Source of the DNA: Onchocerca volvulus
Lineage: Eukaryota > Nematoda > Chromadorea > Rhabditida > Onchocercidae
Direction: 5' to 3'
DNA: 64,000 nt
Assembly (NCBI GenBank): GCA_000499405.2
Contig: HG738138.1
Span: 13,641,208-13,705,207, forward strand
In this document: piece after piece, positions 24,966 through 34,841 of the stretch
Position numbering within the stretch: the stretch's first letter is position 1
How the letters are laid out: the number at the start of each line of letters is the position of its first letter
Made by a program: the position numbers and the translations under genes
The notes under the pieces: generated by a model
What the model saw: only the letters and a program-made list of their open reading frames with translations
Told to the model about the DNA's origin: nothing
The model's database searches: none

Positions 24966-26350
24966 ATGCCTCGCAGAAAATCAAACTTAGGTCATCGTAC
25001 TCGCGCAGCGGAAGAAATGTGACGATTAATTTGCAAGTCAAGCTGAGGAAGAACGGGCATCAGTAAACGAACGAAAAAGACAAAGAATGGCTCAAATGCG
25101 AGTAGAATGACGTGCAGGAAGGCTTGAGGATGAACGGTTGCGAGCACGATCGTATTCTGCAGCTTCAGATCTGCTTTGTTCTAAACAGAATGAACGTGAT
25201 AGAGTGAGAGTGGCTGGAAGACAGCAACCACGCAATTACAATCGTCTTGCATTTCGGTACAACCCGGCTGATGATTATAGTTCAAGCCTGCGTGTTCCTA
25301 TCGGCACTATGACTGAAATATGTTCCTATTACAAGGCTCTGAAATTTAATGAAGAAATGAAAGGAATGTGTTGCGCCGCCGGAAAAATCAAACTACCTCA
25401 ACTTGAAGAACCGCCAGAGCCATTAAAAACTTTGCCTGCCGGATATACTGCCGAATTAAAGTGTTACCCAACTTGCTTTCAAATGACATCGATCGTCGCA
25501 GAAATCGTGACAACACAATTCATGCCAACTTTCAAAGTGAAAAGACAAATTTATCATAAAGCCGGCTCCTTGCTTCCGTTGGCAGATGGTCAATATAAAT
25601 TCCTACAAATGTATTTCATGATAGCAATGATGAATTGAATGCATGCTGCGGAATTTACACTGATATAGAAAGGTCCGTCGTTTCCCAACTACAACAGCTT
25701 CTTTAAAAAAAAAAAAATTCAGTGTGTTTGTTCAAAACAGCAATTGATATGATGCCATCTGATTCATACAAGATTGGTATTCATGCTGGAAAAACGCCTG
25801 CTGGAGAACACGTGCGAAGATTCAATGCTCCAACGATAGACGAAGTGGCAGTTGTTATAGTCGGAGATCAATTCCAACTTAGAGATATTTTTCGCCATCG
25901 AAGAAATGGTGAATTGACAAAATTTGCAGAAACTCATCGATGCTACGATGCTCTATAATATCCAATTATTTTTTGGCATGGTGCCGATGGATATCGCTTC
26001 AGCATTAAGATGATAAATCCAATCATGGCGAAGAAACAAATAAGAAATGCAGCACAATGAATTGTTATTCAAATCGATTAATGATTTGAGAAAGTGAAGA
26101 CAATCATATTTTGAAATGCAGTCAATTGTTTCACTAATATATATATATATATATAGATATGTATGCAAAAGTCGGAACAGAACGTTTGATATTCATCCAT
26201 TTGAATCAGACCAATCTTCGCTCTGAAGAATACATTCATTTGCGAGATGCAGTTGTAAATGACGGTAATATTCATTACATTCGCTTGCAATCCCGCTTGG
26301 AATGATATGCAAAACCTTTTATTTCTTGCACAATCGCCGATGGATAGACG
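24966..26350 (+). pseudogene. Helitron replicase-helicase N-terminal fragment, broken
   Basis: The reading starts MPRRKSN and shows the usual Helitron segments in order: SAASDLLCSKQNERDR, RYNPADDYSSSLRVPIG, MCCAAGKIKLPQLEEPPEPL, SCFQMTS-like CFQMTSI, PTFKVKRQIYHKAGSLLPL, MPSDSYKIGIHAGKTPAGEH, APTIDEVAVVIVGDQF and LRSEEYIHLRDAVVNDGN. It is not functional: TGA stops occur at 25020-25022, 25108-25110 and 25636-25638. There are also frame changes near 25030 and 25640-25720, and an A-rich run near 25706. Homology ends where the Rep domain should begin. GC content is clearly higher than in the surrounding spacer. Family membership rests on my recognition of these segments. Confidence 0.85.
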
Positions 26351-26523
26351 TGACACAACAGATGTTTCCTTACAGAATCTAAGATTTTGAACTGATAAAG
26401 ATAAGGCGTGTATTTAAGAACTTTCGGAGAATCAAGATTTTGAACGTTTTACATTTTTGTTCACATAGACTAACTGGAGCCGGACACGCGAAGCTTGGCC
26501 TGCCCCTATAGATTAACTGAATC

Positions 26524-26549
26524 GACCACGCACAACGTGGTCCAGCTAG
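26524..26549 (+). other. Helitron 3' terminal hairpin and CTAG end
   Basis: GACCACG and CGTGGTC form a perfect 7-bp stem around CACAA. CAG then CTAG follows, and the next base is T. This is the standard Helitron 3' terminus, where the hairpin acts as the transposition terminator. Confidence 0.85.
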
Positions 26550-28147
26550 TCATAATTATAAATTTAAATACGAATTAATAAATTTTTATTTTTATATACT
26601 TATAATCAAGTTTCAACATTTTATCTCAGTTTCATAAATGCATTTATTAATAATTGGAAACAAGTATTCGTTTAAAATAAAATTGAAAATTAAATCTTGA
26701 CTTAAGCAAATACAAACTAAATGCTAATTAGAAGATAAGCAAATGATAATATGATTATGCCTACTAGAATACAAAGAATAAACAAAAAAGTGAGATCGTG
26801 AGATAATTACGCTTACTTTAATAGCAATTTTATAAATTACATCCATTCATGGTTTTAAATACTTTTTATATGCTTAAAGGTTATTTTATACAACATAGAG
26901 AAGTTTTTAAGCAATTAAAAAAAAAAAGAAATAGAATATTAATAAAATTAACAGTGCTGAGAATATGCATAATTGTAATTATTTCGGACGAATTGTAAAT
27001 GAATCAAAATTATTGAAAAAATAGAACAAAAATTTGTGAATTTTCAATTTGTAATAATTTCCTAATATAAAGCATATACTAATAATACAGCATCTTTTTT
27101 ACCTTGTCGTTCTATTTATTTTCTTCTACTGAAAGCATTATTGAATTAAATTTTACGTTTTAAATTTGAATCGAATTAAATTTTACATGTCAAAATTGAT
27201 TATTTATACCGAATACTTTTCTACAGCATTATTAAATATTTCGCAAATAAGCGATTTTTTTTTCCATTAATTTCAAATTTTTATTGCTTAATTAAAATCT
27301 AACTGAAGTAACATGAAAAAAAAAACCCATAATTTATTCAAATTATTACTCATATTGTCTTCTATTAATGCTATATATGTATTCTTTAATAATATAAATA
27401 TGCAATCATTAATTTAACAACATAATAACTTTCATTAATTTATTTACAACTAAAGCGTTTCGGTAAGTTGTTATCCATTTGAACAAATCGTTATTCAATA
27501 AAGGAATGTTGGAAATTAATTATTAGCAATTTCCAAACGTAATTGCTTTCAGATGCAAAAATAACTGAATTTCAAAAATTATCTAATAAGCAAATAATAT
27601 AATTTCATTCCTTTATTAAATTTTGCAAAAAACTAAAATTTATAAAAGATTAAAAAGGCTGAGTTTAAACGGAATTAATCAATCGCCTTTGATTTCTTCT
27701 CTGTTATTCCAACCTTATTCTTTTCTCTCAATCGAAGTAACGCAAATGCTGGAGTCATTTATATTATCAATCATTTGTACTGCTTTTATAAACGTTGTAA
27801 TAATGTTCGTTCCTTGCCATTCTTCTTGTTATTGATTTCTTTTTATTATTGTTAACATTATGAAAAGAAATAAGTCATATTTCATTCTTCAATCACTTCA
27901 AAACGAAATGTATTATAGGTATTGCAATGGATGTCTTCATTTTAATTATACGTATAATTTATCAAATAGGTTCATTTAGGTGAAGCAAAAAAGGTAGAAA
28001 AGTAATGAAAATGCTTAAGTTTGAAAATTTCAAATTTCTTATTTACTTGGCTTTACAACAAGATATATTTTATCATATCATTCAATTAATTACATATTTC
28101 AGGAAGAAAATTTTATTTTGAAATTATCCTTATGCAAATTGAACGAA
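26550..28147. other. AT-rich spacer upstream of the IDO-like gene
   Basis: Very AT-rich, with many short A and T runs and no supported gene. An open frame at 27623-27835 (+) has no motif. A TTTCAG at about 28098-28103 lies 45 bases before the chosen IDO start and may be its spliced-leader or cis acceptor. Confidence 0.5.
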
Positions 28148-30536
28148 ATGGTTAGTGATAATATATCAGATATTCTAAAGTATTTTGAAATTGATGAAAA
28201 GACAGGATTCTTGCTTCCAAATCCATTAACGAAACTCCCAGAAGAATTCGAACCGTGGCATCAGATCGCTGGTAATTCATTTCATTTTTCGTTTTATGAC
28301 TTATTTTGAAGTCAACTACTCATTATATAGCTCACTATATAATCCACTATGAAATATTATAAAATATTCATCGCTAGGTGATTCTTTTAATCACAGAATC
28401 ACAATTTATCACTATTAATTTGTTTTCAAACAAATACATTCATTTGCTTTATTTGCGACGATAACATTTTGGCATGAATTGTGAAAGAATGCTTGAAATG
28501 TTTGTTTAATTTTAACAATTGCTTTCCTTTATAGATGAAATCCAAGAATTAATAGAAAAGAATTTATTGGAAGATCGGCTGCAGCAACTTCCATTGATAA
28601 CCACAGCTATGCTTAACACAAATAACGAGTTACGCTTAGCTCATCTTTTATTAGTTACTTTAGCAGCTGGATATGTCTGGCAAGATGGACCTGATAAGGT
28701 GGTGATAATAAATTATTTATTTGTCGTATAACATTTATCATTTAACAAGTATTAAGATACTATGACCTATATATGTATCTCATGTAAAAATTATTCTAAC
28801 TTTTATCACACTGATTGATAAATTTTGCAAATTTTTAATTTGGCTCACAAAAATTTTCAAGCTTTTAATTTGATCCAAAATTCAGAAGTTTCAGGCTCGA
28901 TTATCTATCCCTGCAAATATTTCATTGCCATTGTTCGATGTATGCAATCGCTTAGGTTTGAAGCCAATAGTTTGTCATGCATCGGTTTGTTTAGCCAACT
29001 GGAAACCGATACAAAAAATGGCGATTTTTAATGCTGCGATGGTTGACATCATTACCTTCCGCTTTGTTCAACATCCTGGCAACCGATGGTTCTTCACGCT
29101 TACTGCTCAGGTTAGTCCGGAAAAACATGTATTTGTTGTATTTGGTAGCAAACAAAACTCAGTTTATTATTTTGTTATCGTAATTATGCAGATAGAAACC
29201 GAACTGGCTGAAGCAATATATGCAATTGCAAGTGCATGTTTGCATGGTAAAGTCGAAGAATCAACAATGCAGCATATTTATAATGCTGTAACAAAAGCAA
29301 CAAGTACTATTCAGGTTCGAGGTTGTATTACACTTAGTAGACAACATCAGATTAGACGGTATTGTATTTTTGAAATGGTAGAACAAGGATCTTTTGGAAA
29401 ATTATTAAAGTATACAGTTAAACTTGTCCCACCCTAATTTGATGACTGAGAATTCGGATCAGCTGACCTTAATCAGCTAATCGATAGCATTTTTGAACCT
29501 CATCTGAAATATCAGAAACTATACCAGCGAGTCATATTTTGGCACTTACTCGTTGCTTATTTTTTGACGTAATTAGATATTACATTGGGATATTTTAGCA
29601 CATAACAATGCATTTTTTTGAATCTAAAGTTAACAATGAATAACTGAAAAAGTGAAGTATTTGAAAAAAGTAGGAAAGCTTTTTTTAATTTCACTCGAAA
29701 ATTTTTCGAAATAAATCTACATAGCGCATGGAAGAACACGTTCCACCGGATGTTTTTTACAATGGTTTTCGTCATTTTCTGTCGGGCTATACCCAAAATG
29801 CACTGGCAGAACAGGGTGGAATTGTATTTGAGGGTAATAATCATTTACTTTACTTCTTTTTAATTACTTCCAATTTCCTCACAGTTTGTATTGATTATAG
29901 TTAAATACAATTTGAATAAATTAAACTAACTGAAATGGAATAAATTACTTCCATTACTGACTTATAATTTCATGATGACGAATTTATTATTTAAAAACAT
30001 CCTTAAACAGGTTGAAGTTAACAAGCCTTTGATATTAGAATCACTTCCAACAATGAATTTATTAATTTAGGAAAAGAGAATTTGGGGCCTCAACCACTTA
30101 GCGGAGGTTCAGCAGCACAAAGTTCAACATTCCACGTTATTGACGAATTTCTTGGAATCAAGCATGCACCTGATATAGAAGCATTTTTGTCACATCAACG
30201 TGAATATATGCCACCTAAGCATCGTGATTTCATCTTTTGGGTTCGAGAAAATGTTGCCAAAATCCCGAATCCACGAAATGTTGCCGGTTATCGTGAAGCT
30301 CTTCTTGCTGTCAAGAAATTCCGAGAAATTCACATAAGCGTGGTGAGTTAAGCTTACGTTATGATACAGATTTAAGCTTATCAATAAGATCATTTTACTT
30401 TAAAATAGCTTGAAAAGATGATTTTTAGGTAACGAAATTCATCGTTTTACCATCTAAAGGTAACTCTAAAATGGGCACCGGTGGTTCGTCATTCATGCAT
30501 TTATTGATTAATATTGCAAACGATTGCATTCTATAA
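28148..30536 (+). CDS. indoleamine 2,3-dioxygenase family heme enzyme
   Basis: Seven exons, 28148-28271, 28535-28698, 28895-29110, 29192-29314, 29725-29833, 30071-30342 and 30429-30536, give about 371 residues, close to the usual length of about 400. The family oxidatively opens the indole ring of tryptophan to N-formylkynurenine, using heme. Visible signatures are YVWQDGPDK, LGLKPIVCHASVCLANW, FFTLTAQIETELAEAI, FLSGYTQNALAEQGG, LSGGSAAQSSTF (near residues 255-266), YMPPKHRDF and a C-terminal VTKFIVLPSKG. The proximal heme histidine is probably H333 in FREIHISVV, matching the YHLQIV histidine of human IDO1. The frame is open upstream of the ATG to the TTTCAG acceptor, so the exact start is uncertain. 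Invertebrate IDO-type proteins are often weak with tryptophan, so substrate and efficiency are not shown by sequence. Confidence 0.93.
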
Positions 30537-31099
30537 TCATTTCAATTAACAATACAGATAAATTGATTCAGATAATTATCTAGATGCATTTCTCGTATTA
30601 GCATTAACAGAAAAAAAAAAAAAAAAAAACTTCAGTATATCTGAAAGAAATCATTGATAAAACTGCTTATAATTAGTGAAGCCGTTAATGGAACATATCT
30701 GAAAAAATTTTGAAAATTTTTACTTCTGTTATAATATGAAGATAACATAAATTAGAAAATTGATAGCAATGATTGGATTTATTTCTGAAATAAGCCAAAT
30801 AATACGTATTTCATTTTAATGTTTTTAAATCAATAACAGTAAGGTTGAAAATTTAAAAAAAAATAATAATAATTTGAAATAATGCAATTTGACAGTTAAC
30901 AATTTTGTAAATAAAATCATATTTCATTAATTATTTTGCAATCTGTAAATGTTCATACAAAAATTCCATTTGTACATGATACTTCGAATTTAAATTCAAC
31001 AAATAAAATTTGATAAAAAGGAAGTGGAAAAGTTATAGAAGATTAATTTGTAAACAAAATAATAAATGCACTAATATTCAAGTAACAACGCTCTTCTTT
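30537..31099. other. AT-rich spacer, nothing seen
   Basis: Convergent region between the IDO-like gene (+) and the micropeptide candidate (-). It contains an A-run at about 30611-30629 and no open frame of note. Confidence 0.5.
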
Positions 31100-31492
31100 T
31101 CATCGGAATAATTCGTCAGGTTCACTGATTATATTCACAAAACGACGATGAATTATACCTTTATAAATTTTTTGATTCCTGTATAAAATACAGGGATAAT
31201 AAAAATAAGTAATTGCAAAACTTTTTACTGTAAAAATTGAAATTTATTAAAATTAGTAAAATTGAGTGAAGTTTAGTATTTACTAACATGAATTATTGAA
31301 GCACTACACAGAATAATTTTTCGGATGGTAAATTGTCACGATTTTTTAAAAATTGTGTAATAAATTTCAAAATGATTAAAAATGGACAAGAAAAAAAAAA
31401 TGGAATATTTACTCGGCACGATAAATTGCACCACTGATCATTGCTATTTCGAAAAATACAGCTAACCAAAGTAATACTGTTACCCATATCAT
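31100..31492 (-). CDS. candidate two-exon 52-residue membrane or secreted micropeptide
   Basis: I do not recognise the family. Exon 1 (31492-31413) encodes MIWVTVLLWLAVFFEIAMIS plus GAIYRA, a single strongly hydrophobic segment. It ends GA|GTAAAT (phase 2). Exon 2 (31178-31100) follows a TTTTATACAG acceptor, completes the codon (phase 1 remainder) and encodes ENQKIYKGIIHRRFV, then NIISEPDELFR and TGA. The ATG lies ten bases after CAAAGCTTTTAG, a good spliced-leader site. The layout suits a signal peptide with a 26-residue basic-acidic peptide, or a small single-pass (for example mitochondrial) protein. Support is splice signals, phase and composition only; no homology is claimed. Confidence 0.45.
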
Positions 31493-34130
31493 GCTCTCAT
31501 ATTCTAAAAGCTTTGATGTGAAATACACATCAAAAATTTTTTAAATTTGGAAATGAAAGATTTTAAATTGAATTAAAAATTGTGAGACTGAATATTTGAA
31601 ATAATTTCATTTTTTTTCCTCTTTTTGAAGCTCGAAAACGAAAATAAGCTAGTATGTATTGATTAGTTAAAAATTACCACAACTATTTGATACATATTAT
31701 CATTCTTATACAACTGCCTGCTTGTATGTACAGGCGAATTTTTAAATCAAAACAAAAGGGATATTTCCCATGTCAAAATCTGGTGTCTTTAACCATATTA
31801 TTTTGGCGTTAATTTCTATTTAACTTGCTTTCATTGCATCTGTATCCTTTGGAGAGATGCTTACAAACACAAGTCACTCGTTCGAGTGGTGTTTTCGAAT
31901 CAACCAATTTGCATCGGCCATTATTTTTGCATGTGTCAGGATGACATTTTCGCAAAACTTAAGATAATCATTGCTTATTTAACATATCCTAATTGTAAAT
32001 AAGTTTACAAAATAATAAACCAAAGATAAGCTTACTAGTAATACATGAGGATTTATTTTATAAAGAAGTCCATAAACTGATTAAATAATTTATTAATCGC
32101 ATTAGCACTAAAAACATAATGATTAATCGTCACATCAAATTATTTTTCTGTAATTTAAAATAATCTTACGTATGTGATAGCAATAAAAGACCGAATTTCT
32201 TGAACAACTGACTATTTGATTGTGTTTCGGATGATATATATAAAGTTGTCCGCCATTGGGTATATATCCATAACTTAAAATCGCTATCGTTTGAAAAATT
32301 TCCTTCTTTATCTTTTCATTTCTTTAAATCTTAAATTTCATTGTTTGTATTCTTGAACAATTTCCTTGTCATAAATGAATAGAATAAGATACAATGGATT
32401 GAGATTGTAACATTTATTATAAGAAATTATCAAAAAAATGATCTGGGAACACTGTTCTGGATCAGTATTGAAGTTACTATAGTTCTAGATAATGTGTTCA
32501 ACAAAGACATATTTATGAGAGATTTGATTGACTCAGAATTAAATAATGAAAGTCGCCTATAGCTTAATCAGCTTGCAGATGAATTTTAATTAATGAATGT
32601 CCACTGCTAGCGCTGCGAGCATGTCCCTGCGAAATAAACGGTAATATCCGATGAACAAATGCTTCGATACTCATTGTATTACATATGAAGTTGATGAAGT
32701 AATACAATTATCGTCAATCAAACATTAACAGAATATTATCCAAATTAACCAAATAATTTTGACACCTTCCTTTTTTAATTTTATCTTTATTTTTTGAATA
32801 GGAAAAGGAAGAATGTGGAAGAAATGTATATAAAAAGTATATGGAAAAGCTTTATATATAATCAAAATTTTTGAAATTTTCCAAATTTAGCAACAAACAT
32901 CTTTCTGTACGTTAAATCAGTAGCATTTATCATCATTCCATCAATAAACCACATCAACGGATCAGAAATTGCGCACTGAACTGTATTTGGTATACCTTTG
33001 TCCAATACTAATGGCTGACAGTGTGCTATTGAGGATGCACGGATATCCGACAAACTATAATGAATTCAAGCCTTTACTAAAACATTCTCTTCTATAACTT
33101 TAGTAGATCCAAGCATGAAGATGTATCAGCAACATCCTGATGTGAAAATGATAGTTAGATAGATCGAACGGCCATTAATTTTGTATCAATAAATTCTATG
33201 TCTTAAGCAGTTTTTTCTCTTTCCGAAAAATATAATCCATGTTGAGGGGAAGAAAAGAATTTTTGATTGCTAAATTCTCAATCATTTTATGATATCTTCC
33301 AATCTGCAAATTGAAAAACGATGAAGATTCACCAAAAACTTCAATATTTCTAAAAGATACCATAAAATTAAAAAAGTCAATTGTATGATAATACATGACA
33401 ATGTCATTTCTTTGGACAACCGGTTGAAGCAATTCCGGACAGGGCAATAATGTACTATACTTTTATTTCCTATTTTCCCGATAAAATCATTGCCGGCTTC
33501 CTCGCTAAACTAAACCAATCTCACGTGACAAAACCACTCCCGATATTTCTCGTCCCTATCCTTCTCGTTGGGATTTCGTATTGCATTAGTCGTGGCACAC
33601 TATCATCCTTGAGAAAGCATTGGGTCAGTGGGTTAGAGTGGGGAGATAATAGAGATTATTGGCATTCGAATAATGTGTAGCTCGAGAGAGAGAGAAACAC
33701 AAAAGATGACGTAAGAGTAGCGACAGCTTGCTAGAAATGAGGAAATAATTAAAAATTGAAGTTAGAATAACAATAGTGATTAAGAGTAAAACATGAAAAA
33801 GCATTGTTTACAAGGGCAGGGGACAATGACCGATAAGAAAACGCGATATACGATGATCTTGTTGATTGAAGATTGGAGTGGCAAATAGTATTGAGATCAA
33901 GGTAGTGATAGGGGGTCTATTGGTGTTACCAGCTTATTAGAAGGAATGAACAGGTTTTACTGGTTTTTTTTTTTTTATTTGAAATCAACAACTGATGCAT
34001 TATAAAGATCAATTCGATGGTATACAAGAAATAACATTTTAGTTAACTATCAATAATTTCAATTTATAATATCTGGAATGAAATTTATAGTGATAAGAAG
34101 AGCGTATTGATAGATCAAAGTATCATATAG
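31493..34130. other. spacer with one orphan exon, otherwise nothing firm
   Basis: AT-rich DNA between the micropeptide candidate and the INTS12 region. Minus-strand open stretches near 33196-33447 and 32862-33053 might be parts of one gene, but I cannot join them. The palindromic E-box TCACGTGA lies at 33531-33538. A GAGAGAGAGA run occurs near 33684. Confidence 0.4.
32862..33053 (-). CDS. orphan candidate exon of unknown gene
   Basis: The minus frame reads SDIRASSIAHCQPLVLDKG, continues through NTVQCAISDPLMWFIDGMMI and NATDLTYRKMFVAKF, and stops at TGA (32862-32864). Codon use and residue mix (W, H, C, P, D balanced) resemble the proven exons here, not the surrounding noise. A TTATAG acceptor lies directly upstream. 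A possible earlier exon (acceptor TTTTCACATCAG near 33139, reading DVADTSSCLDLL) has a compatible phase but would leave a 44-base intron, shorter than any other in the window. No family is recognised. Confidence 0.3.
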   Translation of the reverse strand: MSDIRASSIAHCQPLVLDKGIPNTVQCAISDPLMWFIDGMMINATDLTYRKMFVAKFGKFQKF

Positions 34131-34224
34131 ATGATTTCAATAACAAAATCGTCTAAGCAGTCCGTTTCATCAACTGTCGTAATGGAGCGACGAAAGCGTG
34201 ATCATGAAAAGGAACGCAGCAAAT
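34131..34224 (+). CDS. possible alternative 5' exon of the INTS12-like gene
   Basis: An ATG follows CATATAG and reads MISITKSSKQSVSSTVVMER with a basic continuation RKRDHEKERSK. The segment is coding-like. A GTTGGT donor at 34225 leaves phase 1, which matches the two bases (TG) after the acceptor at 34836, giving ...KLSMKKKLP in frame with INTS12. The donor is weak and the family N-terminus does not need this extension, so it could also be noise or a first exon of another gene. Confidence 0.3.
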
Positions 34225-34841
34225 GTTGGTTTCGATATTTTCAATTATTTATTACATTTCTATTTCAATTCCTCTTCATATGTTGCTTGAAATTTAGAAA
34301 ATTTTTGTTAAAATTGTTGATTTTTTTTTTTTTTATCTTTTCTTGTTGATTTATGCAATGATATTTGCTGATACATCAGTAAATTGGATATTTGCTGTTA
34401 GAACTATAAGTTAATAATTAATATGAAGTGATTATTGACAAGAAAATGAATCAGAAAATTCAATATATTTTTATATAAGAATCTAACTGTTGTTATTGTT
34501 TATGGCTAATTGTTATTAATGCTTCATATTTACAACACAGTAATGTTGTCCTCCAAAAGATCAACTTATTGATCATTTTGGCTTACTTTAATGAAGAACA
34601 TCCATTCAACTATATTGTATCTTCTCTCTAATAATAAGATGGTCATTGTGTCATTTTCACCAAAAGGGGTTTTATTTTTTGTAAACTTTTAATCAAATCT
34701 TAATAACCCTAATATGAGAAGTTCAAATGGCTATGGTAATTTATTGAATATAGTTCCACTCCTTTCGACACCGAAAATTCTGTCTTATTTTTTTATAAGA
34801 AAACAGAAATTGTGACGAGAAAGTTATTTGTTGCAGTGTCG

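Larger units (their letters stand above)
24277..26549 (+). mobile_element. degenerate Helitron, internally deleted
   Basis: A rolling-circle transposon remnant of about 2.3 kb. The coding part (24966 to about 26350) resembles the pre-Rep half of Helitron replicase-helicases. The 3' end is canonical: a 7-bp perfect hairpin (GACCACG, loop, CGTGGTC; 26524-26542) followed three bases later by CTAG (26546-26549) and then T, matching Helitron insertion between A and T. The 5' end is tentative: TC at 24277-24278 preceded by A, directly before a repeated subterminal sequence. Coding sequence stops around the start of the Rep region and jumps to the 3' end, so the Rep and helicase catalytic domains are missing. 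The element could not move by itself. Confidence 0.8.

Noticed and set aside
26078..26356. Minus-strand frame of 92 codons over the Helitron
   Set aside because: It is antisense to the clear Helitron coding remnant and includes the translated TA microsatellite (IYIYIYI).
33450..33680. Plus-strand 76-codon frame with hydrophobic stretch
   Set aside because: No partner exons, no start context, and it faces the orphan minus-strand segments. I could not choose it over noise.
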